64,000 nucleotides of DNA from Microcaldota archaeon (GTDB lineage: Archaea; Micrarchaeota; Micrarchaeia; Norongarragalinales; Norongarragalinaceae), in the NCBI GenBank assembly GCA_016207165.1, contig JACQQD010000009.1, positions 62,001 through 126,000 on the forward strand, in the 5' to 3' direction. The translations under genes were made by a program, and so were the position numbers. Below the pieces are notes generated by a model. The model did no database searches, was not told the origin of the DNA, and was given only the letters and a program-made list of their open reading frames with translations. This document shows positions 26,369-35,228 of the stretch, piece after piece; position 1 is the first letter of the stretch, and each line of letters begins with the position of its first letter.

Positions 26369-26373
26369 TGCGT

Positions 26374-27957
26374 CTATCCGTATTTTTCCTTGACTTGCCT
26401 GATTTTCTCGTCGATTTTCTTCTCGGATTCGATGCGTTCCAAGCCGGTTTGGTTGCGGTGCACGAACTTCATGTATTTGGTCAGGCGGGGCTGGGCTTTG
26501 GCGGCTTCGTCGGCCATGGCTACCGCAACGCGTCGGTAGTCGGGGTGGCCTTGGGGCATGGAGCGTAGTTCCACGAGGTGGTAAAGCGCCCGCAGGTTCA
26601 ATGTGAAGTACCACTGGAGTCGAAACGCCATGGGCACGACGTACTGGGCCTGTCCGGGTTGGTCTTTGAATTCGTTGTACGCGTTTTGGGCCGAAAGCAG
26701 GGGGGCGGTGAATTGTTCTTTCAGGTCCGCGTCCACGATTTCAGGCGGCAGGTCAAAGCCGTGGTTGGTGGTCAAAAGCTGGCGGTGTTGGGTGAGCATG
26801 CGGTGCCTCTGCAAGTCGCGGTACGCGCCGTAGTTGGCTTGTATTGAAAATGTGTAGTTGGCGTGTTCAAAGGCTCGGCCGGGTTTGTGGCGGCGGTTCT
26901 GGCGGTGGGCGCAATACGCGTCAAGGACGTGCTGTTTTTGGTCGGGCGTCATTTTGGAAACGGTTTGCTTGAGCGTGGCCAAGTCGGCGTGGCTGGATTC
27001 GTATAATATGGCGGCCACGATTTTGTCTTCCGCCTTTTCGTCGTATTCCACTAGGATGACTTCCCTGTTTTGGGTGGAAGAAGGCGTGGCGATGGCTTGG
27101 AGTTGCGCCTGGGTTTGCTGGAAGAAGGCCTGCGTGGCTTTTCCGTGCTTGTCGTTGGCTCGCTTGACGAACGACGGAACTACTTTTTCGAGTTCGGCGT
27201 GCATGGCGGCGGCCGTGTCGCGGGCTTCCTGGAGCGGGGAGGCATACATTTTCAAGAGCAGGTATTCAAAGGCGCGTCCGTTGCCGAAAAGCCCCACGTT
27301 GGTTTGCGTGGCCGCCGGCAGCAAGCCCCGGAGGATGTCGCAGACTTTGGCGCGGGTAGCGCTTTGGTAGGCGCGGTCAGAGGAATCGGTTTGAGGGAAT
27401 TTTTCCTGGACGTATTTGGTGACGGGGTCCATCAAGGTGGTGTACGCGTCAAAGAGTGCGTCGCAGGTTTTCTCGTAGAGCGCGGAGTCGGTTTCCATCA
27501 GCAGCGGTTCGCGGTAGTAGGCGTATTTCCCGTTTTTTTTCTGGTTGAAGTAGACGTACCGCGTGCTTTTCTCTAAGGGGCTCAACCCGATTCGTCCGTC
27601 TTCCAGGATTTTGGTGACCACGTTGGACGTATTCTCGATGGCGATGTGGGCTCCGCCGAGTTCCGCCACCGAATCGTCGCCGAATCCGACCAGGACGCGG
27701 TCGTAGAATTGTTCGGCTTTTTGGATGGCCACCGTCTCGTCTTTTGTTGGCGCGGAAACGATTTGGTCAAATGCCATGTCTTGGTCCTGGATGAATTCGT
27801 CCAAGAGCACGCGGCGCAGGCTCTTGGTGGTGCGGCTGTACCTGGAAAACAAGGCGCCTTTGACGACTTCCGGGAGGTTGCGCAGGGCGAAGACGTCTTG
27901 GTCTAAGTTGGTAAAATAGGGCTTGAGGATGGCTTGCTCTTTGTCGTTGAACTCCAT
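26374..27957 (-). CDS. thyX: Long-form ThyX-like FAD-dependent thymidylate synthase
   Basis: The 527-aa product is about twice the usual ThyX length. The C-terminal half has the ThyX-type motif RDLQRHRMLTQHRQ; canonical ThyX has RHRxxSxNExS, so the Ser and following residues differ. The N-terminal half also resembles a ThyX unit (ELGGAHIAIENTSN, ATRAKVCDILRGLLP), suggesting an internal duplication. ThyX makes dTMP from dUMP with methylene-THF and FAD, which fits the folate neighbours. The start is the ATG at 27957 rather than the TTG at 27963. Activity of this long form is inferred. Confidence 0.75.
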   Translation of the reverse strand: MEFNDKEQAILKPYFTNLDQDVFALRNLPEVVKGALFSRYSRTTKSLRRVLLDEFIQDQDMAFDQIVSAPTKDETVAIQKAEQFYDRVLVGFGDDSVAELGGAHIAIENTSNVVTKILEDGRIGLSPLEKSTRYVYFNQKKNGKYAYYREPLLMETDSALYEKTCDALFDAYTTLMDPVTKYVQEKFPQTDSSDRAYQSATRAKVCDILRGLLPAATQTNVGLFGNGRAFEYLLLKMYASPLQEARDTAAAMHAELEKVVPSFVKRANDKHGKATQAFFQQTQAQLQAIATPSSTQNREVILVEYDEKAEDKIVAAILYESSHADLATLKQTVSKMTPDQKQHVLDAYCAHRQNRRHKPGRAFEHANYTFSIQANYGAYRDLQRHRMLTQHRQLLTTNHGFDLPPEIVDADLKEQFTAPLLSAQNAYNEFKDQPGQAQYVVPMAFRLQWYFTLNLRALYHLVELRSMPQGHPDYRRVAVAMADEAAKAQPRLTKYMKFVHRNQTGLERIESEKKIDEKIRQVKEKYG

Positions 27958-27965
27958 GAGCAAAG

Positions 27966-27974
27966 TTTGTTAAG
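27966..27974 (+). promoter_or_regulatory. TATA box of folC
   Basis: TTTGTTAAG centred 27 nt before the folC ATG at 27997, predicting a leaderless mRNA. It sits inside the 39-bp gap shared with the divergent thyX gene. Confidence 0.45.
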
Positions 27975-27996
27975 CGGCCGGTCAAACTTTAATCTT

Positions 27997-29214
27997 ATGC
28001 ATGTCCGCGAAGCGCGCCGGTGGCTGGAGGACTTGGCGCAGCCGGATTCGTGGCATTTGTCGCGCATGGAGCACTTGGTCAAGGACTCGGGCTTGGATTT
28101 GAATCGCTTTGAGTCCGTGTCCGTGGCCGGCACCAACGGCAAGGGCTCCACGTCGGCGTTCATTGCTTTCATTTGCAGGGCCGCAGGGCTGAAAACGGGT
28201 TGGTACACGTCCCCTCATTTGTTGGATGTGCGGGAACGCATTTGGGTGGACGGCCGGTTCATTTCCGAGAAGGAGTTCGCGGCCGTGGCGTCTTGGGCCC
28301 AGCCGTTGGTGGAAAAGCACCACGCCAGTTACTTTGAGGCCCTCACGTTGATGGCGTTCAAGCATTTCTTGGATCAAGGCGTGAAAATCGCCGTGCTGGA
28401 GGCGGGTTTGGGCGGCCGCTTGGATGCCACGGCGGTGGCCAAAGCCCAAACCAGCGTGGTGACGAACATCGCGTTGGAGCACAAGCTGCGTTTGGGCAAC
28501 AGTTTGACGAAGATCGCGTATGAAAAAGCCGGCATCATCCAGCCAAATGCCGTGGTTTTTACCGCCGCAAAGGGCGAGGCTTTTGACGTACTTGGAAAGG
28601 CCGCCGCGGAAAAAAAGGCGACGCTTTCCAAGGTGCCGCCGTTGCCGGTGGTGCAATCCACGCCGCTCGGCGTGCGGCTTGGGGCCAAAACGGTTCATTT
28701 GGGTTTGGATGGGTTGTTCCAAGCTGAGAATGCGGCGTTGGCCGTCGCCGTAGCCGGGGCGCTTAAGCGAAAAGGCTTCAGCATTTCCGTTGAGGCCGTG
28801 GCGTCGGGTCTAACATACGCGGTGATTCCCGGAAGGATGCAACGCATTGGCCGGTTCGTGGTGGATGGCGCGCACAACCCCGCGGCCATGGATGCGTTGG
28901 TTTCTTCCTTGCTTTCGCTGTATCCCGGAAAGCGTTGGCACGTCGTGTTCGGGGTTTTGGACGACAAGGATTACCCGGAGATGGTCCAGACGCTCTGCCG
29001 CCTGCCGTTGGACTCCGTCATGGTCGTCACTCCGAATTCGCCGCGGGGCTTGGATGCCGACACTCTTCTACCGTTTTTTTCCGAGCGCAAGGTTGACGCA
29101 GGCTTGGGTTCCGTGGACGCGTTGCCGGGGTTGTCCGGCGACGTGCTGGTGTGCGGTTCCTTGGTGTTGGCTGGCGAGGCCCTGGAAAAACTTGGAAAGC
29201 GCGTGGTGGCTTAG
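27997..29214 (+). CDS. folC: Folylpolyglutamate/dihydrofolate synthase
   Basis: Adds glutamate to dihydropteroate and/or folates using ATP; a Mur-ligase-fold protein of 405 aa. The P-loop VAGTNGKGSTSAF (~44-56), YTSPHLLDVRERI, the Mg-binding EAGLGGRLDATA, and VDGAHNPAA at the junction with the C-terminal domain are all present. The ATG at 27997 is chosen over the track start 21 codons upstream because of TATA spacing and because it begins the family's N-terminal helix. Its last 4 bases overlap the convergent protease gene. It is divergent from thyX and completes the local folate set. Confidence 0.93.
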   Translation: MHVREARRWLEDLAQPDSWHLSRMEHLVKDSGLDLNRFESVSVAGTNGKGSTSAFIAFICRAAGLKTGWYTSPHLLDVRERIWVDGRFISEKEFAAVASWAQPLVEKHHASYFEALTLMAFKHFLDQGVKIAVLEAGLGGRLDATAVAKAQTSVVTNIALEHKLRLGNSLTKIAYEKAGIIQPNAVVFTAAKGEAFDVLGKAAAEKKATLSKVPPLPVVQSTPLGVRLGAKTVHLGLDGLFQAENAALAVAVAGALKRKGFSISVEAVASGLTYAVIPGRMQRIGRFVVDGAHNPAAMDALVSSLLSLYPGKRWHVVFGVLDDKDYPEMVQTLCRLPLDSVMVVTPNSPRGLDADTLLPFFSERKVDAGLGSVDALPGLSGDVLVCGSLVLAGEALEKLGKRVVA

Positions 29215-31076
29215 CGTTTCTTGCGCGGGGTTTTGCCGCCGTATTTTTGGTTGAGTTTTTCGTAGGTTTTCTCGCTGATTTTTCCTTCTAAAAGGCGTTG
29301 TTCCAACAAATCGATGCGCTGTGTCTTGCTTAATGGTTGGGGTTTCTGGGTGTAGGCGACCAGAAAGCCGACTAGAACCACCAGGACGATGACGAGTACC
29401 GCGCCTAGGAACGCGTTGGGCGTGAAGCCGGCGTTCTGAACCGTGATTTGAACCGATCCGTCGGGGGCGCTGGTTGGAAGGTCTTGGGGCGCGGAGTCGT
29501 TCTCGCGGACGTGCAATTGGTTGAGGTTGGTTTGCAGTTCTTCGGCAAGTACCTTGAGTTTGATGGCGTTGACGACGTGGGTGACGTCGTCGAGGCGTTC
29601 GGCTTCCTGGACGCTGTACAGGGCGTGGGCGTAATAGAGTTGGCCCCAGGCGGTTTCCTGGAATTGGCTCAGGTCGTCGCGTTTCGGCAAAAGAGGGTTC
29701 AGCGGCAGTTCTCCGCGGGTGGCAATGAGGCCGCGGGCTTTGGAGAACGCGATGGCAAAGGAGGCGTCAAAGGAGGCCGTCAAGTAGTCGCCTTGATCCA
29801 AGGCGATTTGCGCGGTGTCCAAGTGGAAGATGGATTCGGAGTCCAAGGGGTTTTGGCTGACGGTCTGGTTGGCTTGCGCGACCCGCGTTTCCGCGTAGGT
29901 TTTCCAGGCGTTGGGGTTCACGGCGCTGCCTCCAAGTTCCGTGGCGGCTTGGTTCATTTCCTTTGCGGCGTCAAACCAGTTCTGCGCGGCGGCTAAGTCT
30001 TCGGTTAGCGACAACGCGTTTTCCGCCAGCGCCGAGCGCTCGCGGATGTCCTGCACGCGTTGTTGTGCCCAGTACCAGCGAAGCCGGGCGCCGGCGAGCC
30101 ACTCCAGGTTCTGGTTGGTGGGCGCGGCAAACCGGTACGCGTTCATCTGGTTTTCCAGTTGGTCCACGCGGGCCAAAAGGTCTTGTTTGGATAGGTTAGA
30201 CAAGCCGAAGGCTTGTGCCTGGATGTTGGTGATGAAGGCTTCGTTGGCGGCGGAGTAGTAGTATCCGTTGGAAATCAGGGTGTTGGACGTGTTGAGGCCT
30301 TGGCGGAGCACGTGGGCGATGATGGTGTCGGGTTGCACGGCTTGGAGGTTGGCCTGCATTTTCCGGACTTGGTCTTCGGCCAGCGCCTTGAGCGTGTCCA
30401 CTTCGCTTGTTTGCGCGTCCGCCACCGAGTAGAGGTTCAGGGGAGGCTCGAGGCGGGGGGTGACGTTGATGCGTTCTCCGTTGGGGGTGAAGGTGTACTC
30501 GATGGATTCCTCGAAGCTCTTGGATTCCACGACTTGCATGCTCCACTGGTTTTCCGCGTATTGGGCGAGGTCCACGCCGTTTTGAATGCTTTGCCCCAAT
30601 GGAATCAAGACCAGCTTGATGCCGGTTTTCTGGGAGGCTTGGACTTTCTCTAGGATGCCTCCGACTTGTCCGATGGCGCCCGTGGATTCAATGGTTCCCG
30701 TAGCCGTCATGTCGGTGCGTGGTTTTTTTCCGGTGAATTCCGCGTAGGCCAAGAGGGCGAGGGCGTGGCCTCCGGAGGGGCCGTCGACGACTTCCGTGTT
30801 GGCGATGATTTTGAAGAACACGTCGTATTTTTTGAGGTCGACTCCGGCTTTTTGGGCGGCTTGTTGTGCCGCGACTTTCGCCGAGTTCTGGGTTTCCACG
30901 GAGATGAAGGGTTCCACGTCGACAAAAACGCCGCCGGAACCGGGTTGGACGCGGGCTTCAATGGTGGTCACGATGCCTTGGCCGTCGGTGGTCACCGCGG
31001 GCACGGCCATGCTGGTCAGGCCTGACGCCAGCGTGGACAGCACCAGGAGCAATGCCGCAAGAAAACGGTAGTTCAT
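29211..31076 (-). CDS. Secreted, membrane-anchored Lon-like serine protease (COG1750)
   Basis: A 621-aa protein with a signal peptide (FLAALLLVLSTLASG), a Lon-type (S16) protease fold in the first ~200 residues with the catalytic Ser in DGPSGGHA (~98-105) and the catalytic Lys in GGILEKVQAS (~139-148), a long helical middle part (~230-540), a transmembrane helix (FLGAVLVIVLVVLVGFLVAYT) and a short cytoplasmic tail (QRIDLLEQRLLEGKISEKTYEKL). It has no ATPase domain. It belongs to the archaeal COG1750 group and probably processes proteins at the outer face of the membrane. Its stop overlaps folC by 4 bases. Confidence 0.85.
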   Translation of the reverse strand: MNYRFLAALLLVLSTLASGLTSMAVPAVTTDGQGIVTTIEARVQPGSGGVFVDVEPFISVETQNSAKVAAQQAAQKAGVDLKKYDVFFKIIANTEVVDGPSGGHALALLAYAEFTGKKPRTDMTATGTIESTGAIGQVGGILEKVQASQKTGIKLVLIPLGQSIQNGVDLAQYAENQWSMQVVESKSFEESIEYTFTPNGERINVTPRLEPPLNLYSVADAQTSEVDTLKALAEDQVRKMQANLQAVQPDTIIAHVLRQGLNTSNTLISNGYYYSAANEAFITNIQAQAFGLSNLSKQDLLARVDQLENQMNAYRFAAPTNQNLEWLAGARLRWYWAQQRVQDIRERSALAENALSLTEDLAAAQNWFDAAKEMNQAATELGGSAVNPNAWKTYAETRVAQANQTVSQNPLDSESIFHLDTAQIALDQGDYLTASFDASFAIAFSKARGLIATRGELPLNPLLPKRDDLSQFQETAWGQLYYAHALYSVQEAERLDDVTHVVNAIKLKVLAEELQTNLNQLHVRENDSAPQDLPTSAPDGSVQITVQNAGFTPNAFLGAVLVIVLVVLVGFLVAYTQKPQPLSKTQRIDLLEQRLLEGKISEKTYEKLNQKYGGKTPRKKR

Positions 31077-31162
31077 TGGAACTTCACGTAACGCAGGGCC
31101 TCCTCAAAAACGTTGCGCTGAACCTCGTATGCATGGAGCATGCTTTGTTTCAGGGGGCCGGT

Positions 31163-31426
31163 TTATTTGCCCAGGGCTTTTTTGAGTCCGCGGTAATCGG
31201 ATTCGTGCATGGCCACGGACACGCTTTCCTTGTTGCCGAACAAGTCGTAGTACGAGATTTGCACTTGGACTTTGTTCAGAGCCAAGTCCCCGGTTTTTTC
31301 CACGCTGATGACGTACGTGGTCTTGATGCGGACGGTTCGGCCGGCTTGGATGGTCAACACGTCGTCCGACACGCTGACGGACCCCGTGCCTTTGTCGGTG
31401 AACACCGTGTATTGCGCCGCCTTCAT
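31163..31426 (-). CDS. Small hypothetical beta-rich protein
   Basis: An 87-aa protein made mainly of alternating strands (GTGSVSVSDDVLTIQAG, TTYVISVEKTGD), with a C-terminal helix; the pattern recalls a small PH-like or sandwich fold, but no family is recognised. The ATG at 31426 is 27 nt from the TATA TTTTTAAAG (31449-31457), supporting a leaderless start seven codons inside the track ORF. It is upstream of the Lon-like protease on the same strand, with an 86-bp gap. Confidence 0.6.
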   Translation of the reverse strand: MKAAQYTVFTDKGTGSVSVSDDVLTIQAGRTVRIKTTYVISVEKTGDLALNKVQVQISYYDLFGNKESVSVAMHESDYRGLKKALGK

Positions 31427-31448
31427 ACCACGATCTTGGGGTGGCACG

Positions 31449-31457
31449 TTTTTAAAG
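31449..31457. promoter_or_regulatory. Near-palindromic TATA box shared by divergent genes
   Basis: TTTTTAAAG reads as CTTTAAAAA on the other strand. It is 27 nt from the minus-strand ATG at 31426 and 45 nt from the rtcB ATG at 31498, so it may drive both. Confidence 0.5.
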
Positions 31458-31497
31458 ATTCCTCGCCCAAGAATACCTTGTAAAACCTTATTGTGTG

Positions 31498-34347
31498 ATG
31501 GCCATGCAACCCCAAGAAATTTCTCCCGGTATCTTCGAATTTGCGGCGGAAGGCAAAATGAATGTGCCCGTTCGGCTGGTGGCCCAGCCCCACATGCTTT
31601 CGCACGTCATGTCCGACCGGACGTTGAGCCAAGCCAAGAACGTGGCCACGCTTCCCGGACTCTTGGAGGCGTCGTTTGTCATGCCGGACGCCCACGAAGG
31701 CTACGGGTTTCCCATCGGCGGCGTGGCCGCTTTTGACGCGGAAGAGGGCGTTGTTTCTCCTGGCGGAATTGGTTATGACGTGAATTGCTTGGATCCGGGC
31801 AGCCGAATTTTGACGGAGTTTGGCTCCGTGAAAACGATTGGGTCACTTGAATCAACGTTTGCCGATACCGATGTCTCGGGCGCGTATTCACTTTCGCTTC
31901 AAAAACAGGGCGGACGTCTTGCATCTTTGGATGGCTCAGCGCTCACTTCCCAAGCGTTGTTGGCGGTGATGAAGAAACCGGCTGACAAGAAAATGTTGAA
32001 AGTCACAACGAAAACGGGCAAAGAACTCATTTGCTCGGAGGACCATCCTTTGCGATTGGGTACTTCTCTTAAACCGGCTGGACAACTGCGCGTCGGTGAT
32101 TCGCTTTCAGTCAAGTACTTTGAAGGCGTCGACCACGAGCCGATTGAGAAGGAAGAACATACCGCGCTACTGGCCAGGATTCTCGGATACTTCTTTGGCG
32201 ACGGGACGTTGTGCTTTTGCGGAAAAAAACTGCGTGCCGCGGCCTACGGTAAAAAGGAAGACATGGATCAGTTGGCCGAGGACATTTCACGTCTGGGTTT
32301 TCATCCTCGAGTGATTACTCGCACGAGAAATCACGTGATTTCAAGCCGATACGGCGTGAAGACGTTTACCGGAACCACCAGTGAAGTCTACGTGTCTCAA
32401 AACGCGTTTTGCGAAATGCTTAGAATTGCGGGAATGCCGGTCGGAAACAAGTCGTTCTCAGAATATTACGTTCCGCAATGGATCATGGATTCGCCGCGCT
32501 GGATTCAACGGCTTTTCCTGTCTGGATTTTTTGGCGCCGAACTTTCCTCACCCCGAACGCACACAAAAACCGGTTTTGACATGCCTGTTTTAAGCATGAA
32601 CAAAAATGAACTGTACAAAGCCAATGCACGATTTTTTCTCATTCAGGTCATGCGGTTGTTGGAAGGCTTTGGCGTGCAAACAAGCAAGATTTCCGAACGG
32701 TTCGAAGACAACAACCGGAAAGGACCCGTTATCCGGTTGCGTCTGCTGATTTCCGGTGATGAGCAAAACCTAATCACTTTGTGGACGAAAGTTGGCTTCT
32801 CGTATAACCATGAGAAACAACAATTAGCAGAAATTGCCTGCCGGTACATCCTCTTAAAGCGAACGGCGAACAGGCAACGTGTTCAAGCCAATGCCCAAAT
32901 CCAATCGTACAAATGCAAAGGATTAACGTTGGGTGAGATTCAGAAGAGTCTGTCACCATCCGGCTTAACTTCTGGATTTGTTGAGAAGTGCTTCCAGAAA
33001 AACACGCCCAAGCGAATTCCACTTGATTTCATTTCATTTGAGGACTTCAAACGCCGCGCATTTCTTGAGTTATCCGCTTTCGGCGCGTTGCAGGACCCGG
33101 TAGAATCCATTCAAGAAATTCTTTACCAGGGAGACGTTTACGACATCACCGTTGCAAAAACACATAATTTCATTGCCAACGGCATCTTCGTGTCCAATTG
33201 CGGCGTTCGCCTGCTTCGCACCAATTTGGCGTTCGACGAAGTCAGACCCGAGTTGGGTGCCTTGACGGATGCCTTGTTCCGAAACGTCCCGGCTGGGGTG
33301 GGAACCTTAAGCAAGGTGCGTTTCACGCCCAAGGAATTAGAGGATTTTGCGGTGCACGGCCTGGATCACGCCATTGATCAGGGCTTTGGCGTGGCGGAAG
33401 ACAAGGCGCACTGCGAGGAAAACGGCGTTTTTCGGGAAGCGGATTATTCCAAGGTGTCGGATTTGGCCAAGAAACGCGGGGCCCCGCAGTTGGGGACCTT
33501 GGGCTCCGGCAACCACTTCCTGGAAATCCAGCGTGTCGAAAAAGTTTTTGACGCCGAGAAAGCCAGGGCCTTCGGTTTGGAGCAAGGCCAAGTCACCGTC
33601 ATGATTCACTCCGGTTCGCGGGGCTTCGGCCACCAGATTTGCGACGATAACATCCGCGTCATGCTTCGCGCCGCAGAGAAGTACGGCATTTTTTTGCCGG
33701 ACCGCGAATTGTGTTGCGCGCCGCTTTCATCCCCGGAGGCGCAAGACTATCTGGGGGCCATGCGGTGTGCCGGCAATTACGCGTTCTGCAACCGCCAGTT
33801 CATGACGCATTGGGTGCGTGAAACGCTTTCCGAGGTATTCCGCAAAGACTGGAGGGACTTGGGCGTGGAACTGGTGTACGACGTGTGCCACAACATCGCC
33901 AAATTCGAAAAGCACGACGTCCAAGGCCAGATGCGGGAGGTCTGCGTACACCGCAAAGGCGCCACGCGCGCGTTCTGGAAGGGCCGCTCCGAAATTCCGT
34001 CGGCCTACCGGGCCGTGGGCCAGCCCGTCATCATTCCGGGATCCATGAACACGTCGTCGTACGTGTTGGGTGGCTTGCCGGGCGCGTCCAAGACTTTCGG
34101 CTCGTCTTGCCACGGCGCCGGTCGGAGAATGTCTCGGCATGCCGCCATTGAACGATTCGATAGCCGCCAAATCGAGGCGGAAATGAAGGCCAAAGGGCAA
34201 TTCATCCGCGCCACCAAACCCAGGCTTTTAAGCGAAGAAGCCGGTGGAGCCTACAAGGACGTCGACGACGTCGTGGGCGCGGTTCAGAACGCCAGCATTT
34301 CAAACATCGTCGCCAAAATGGTTCCGCTTGGAATTGTCAAGGGTTAG
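31498..34347 (+). CDS. rtcB: RNA ligase RtcB interrupted by an intein
   Basis: RtcB joins 2',3'-cyclic phosphate and 5'-OH RNA ends in tRNA splicing and repair, using GTP and Mn. The precursor is 949 aa; removal of a 471-aa intein leaves 478 aa, the usual length. Extein landmarks are FVMPDAHEGYGFPIGGV, SPGGIGYDVN before the intein, CGVRLLRTNL after it, LGSGNHFLEIQ, MIHSGSRGFGHQI, and the GTP-binding SCHGAGRRMSR (guanylylated His). Start candidates at 31495 (GTG), 31498 and 31504 are equivalent by eye; 31498 is used. RtcB is essential for archaeal tRNA splicing. Confidence 0.96.
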   Translation: MAMQPQEISPGIFEFAAEGKMNVPVRLVAQPHMLSHVMSDRTLSQAKNVATLPGLLEASFVMPDAHEGYGFPIGGVAAFDAEEGVVSPGGIGYDVNCLDPGSRILTEFGSVKTIGSLESTFADTDVSGAYSLSLQKQGGRLASLDGSALTSQALLAVMKKPADKKMLKVTTKTGKELICSEDHPLRLGTSLKPAGQLRVGDSLSVKYFEGVDHEPIEKEEHTALLARILGYFFGDGTLCFCGKKLRAAAYGKKEDMDQLAEDISRLGFHPRVITRTRNHVISSRYGVKTFTGTTSEVYVSQNAFCEMLRIAGMPVGNKSFSEYYVPQWIMDSPRWIQRLFLSGFFGAELSSPRTHTKTGFDMPVLSMNKNELYKANARFFLIQVMRLLEGFGVQTSKISERFEDNNRKGPVIRLRLLISGDEQNLITLWTKVGFSYNHEKQQLAEIACRYILLKRTANRQRVQANAQIQSYKCKGLTLGEIQKSLSPSGLTSGFVEKCFQKNTPKRIPLDFISFEDFKRRAFLELSAFGALQDPVESIQEILYQGDVYDITVAKTHNFIANGIFVSNCGVRLLRTNLAFDEVRPELGALTDALFRNVPAGVGTLSKVRFTPKELEDFAVHGLDHAIDQGFGVAEDKAHCEENGVFREADYSKVSDLAKKRGAPQLGTLGSGNHFLEIQRVEKVFDAEKARAFGLEQGQVTVMIHSGSRGFGHQICDDNIRVMLRAAEKYGIFLPDRELCCAPLSSPEAQDYLGAMRCAGNYAFCNRQFMTHWVRETLSEVFRKDWRDLGVELVYDVCHNIAKFEKHDVQGQMREVCVHRKGATRAFWKGRSEIPSAYRAVGQPVIIPGSMNTSSYVLGGLPGASKTFGSSCHGAGRRMSRHAAIERFDSRQIEAEMKAKGQFIRATKPRLLSEEAGGAYKDVDDVVGAVQNASISNIVAKMVPLGIVKG
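31786..33198 (+). mobile_element. Intein with LAGLIDADG homing endonuclease inside RtcB
   Basis: 471 residues starting CLDPGSRIL (block A) and ending FIANGIFVSN, followed by extein Cys. Block B is CSEDHPL. Two LAGLIDADG motifs, ILGYFFGDGTL and LFLSGFFGAEL, flank the endonuclease core, so both splicing and homing functions look intact. The penultimate residue is Ser rather than the usual His. It is inserted immediately before the conserved metal-binding Cys of RtcB (DVN/CGVR), a site also used in other archaeal RtcB genes. Confidence 0.93.
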
Positions 34348-34398
34348 GAGTAAAACGGACTTACCGACCAAAGATCAAGTCGGCCGCTGGGTTGTGGC

Positions 34399-34737
34399 TT
34401 ATTGTCCCGGCAACGGCAGGCATTCGTAGACTTCGACTTGGCAGCCTTCCGCCCAACCCAGGTGCGGGTGGCCTTCCAAGAGTTTTTTGGCTTCGTCCAT
34501 GTTCTCGGCTTGAAGGACCGAGTAGCCCACGACGTCTTTTTGGCTGGGGCCGGACCCGTCTTTTTGTATGGCTTGCCCGTTTCCCAGCGGTGTTCCCATG
34601 TCAACCAAGTGGTCGCCGCATTTTCCAGCCCAATCCATGCAGGCCTTCATGCCTTCGGCTTGTTTTTCCGGGGGCGTATTTTGCGCTTGCGCTGCCGCCT
34701 CGGCGTTCATGTAGTACAATACTACAAATTTTGTCAT
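34399..34737 (-). CDS. YCII-related (DGPF-domain) protein
   Basis: A 112-aa protein of the YCII/DGPF type: it starts MTKFVVLYYMN, has a central WAGKCGDHLVDMGTPL, and shows VVGYSVLQAENMDEAKKLLEGHPHL, the ferredoxin-like fold's second half. Members are small dimeric proteins mostly of unknown function, common in bacteria. The second ATG (34737) is preferred because GAGGTG lies 9 nt before it. It is convergent with rtcB and divergent from the next gene. Confidence 0.75.
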   Translation of the reverse strand: MTKFVVLYYMNAEAAAQAQNTPPEKQAEGMKACMDWAGKCGDHLVDMGTPLGNGQAIQKDGSGPSQKDVVGYSVLQAENMDEAKKLLEGHPHLGWAEGCQVEVYECLPLPGQ

Positions 34738-34837
34738 GTTCATGCACCTCGTCTGCTGTCATGCCCTGAATGCCATTTAACCGTTGGGGCGCCGCGCCTG
34801 TCGAGCTACCATTTTTTTTGCCTCGCGGCCCGTGGCG

Positions 34838-34846
34838 TTTTTATAG
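34838..34846 (+). promoter_or_regulatory. TATA box of the 34869 gene
   Basis: TTTTATAGC centred 27 nt upstream of the ATG at 34869, matching a leaderless transcript. Confidence 0.55.
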
Positions 34847-34868
34847 CGGGACGGCGTTGGTTTTGGTT

Positions 34869-35228
34869 ATGGTGGACGTCTGGGGCCGCAACCGGCACTT
34901 GATGGTGGAATTAGCCAAAGTCGGCATGGCGTTGCGCAACGCCACTACGCCGGACCAAAAACAGGGGATGGAGGACCTCATGGTGTACCTTGCCTTGGAG
35001 TTGGAGAAGCGCGCGCGGTTTTCGCATTACTTTGACGCGGAAACCAATAAAGGCAAGCCGGTGAGTTGGTGGACGCGGGCGGCGCTCCAGTTTAAAATCG
35101 GCCACAAGGTGGCGCGGGAGATGCGGGCCGGACGCGCGGACGAGCACTGGATCAAGCAGCGCGTCGAATTCTGGTTGGAAAAAGCCATGCATTACTACGT
35201 CAACGGCAAGATTCCGGTCTTTGATTAG
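34869..35228 (+). CDS. Hypothetical protein
   Basis: A 119-aa helical, charged protein (MVDVWGRNRHLMVEL start; C-terminal HYYVNGKIPVFD). No membrane segment or known motif. The exact 27-nt TATA spacing selects this ATG over the track start 33 codons earlier, which lacks family-like composition. The last four bases overlap the convergent nadD stop. Not recognised. Confidence 0.62.
   Translation: MVDVWGRNRHLMVELAKVGMALRNATTPDQKQGMEDLMVYLALELEKRARFSHYFDAETNKGKPVSWWTRAALQFKIGHKVAREMRAGRADEHWIKQRVEFWLEKAMHYYVNGKIPVFD

Noticed and set aside
26369-26614. 82-codon N-terminal extension of pabB in the ORF track
   Set aside because: It overlaps the thyX coding region in another frame and has Arg/Pro-rich shadow composition; PabB homology starts at 26368.
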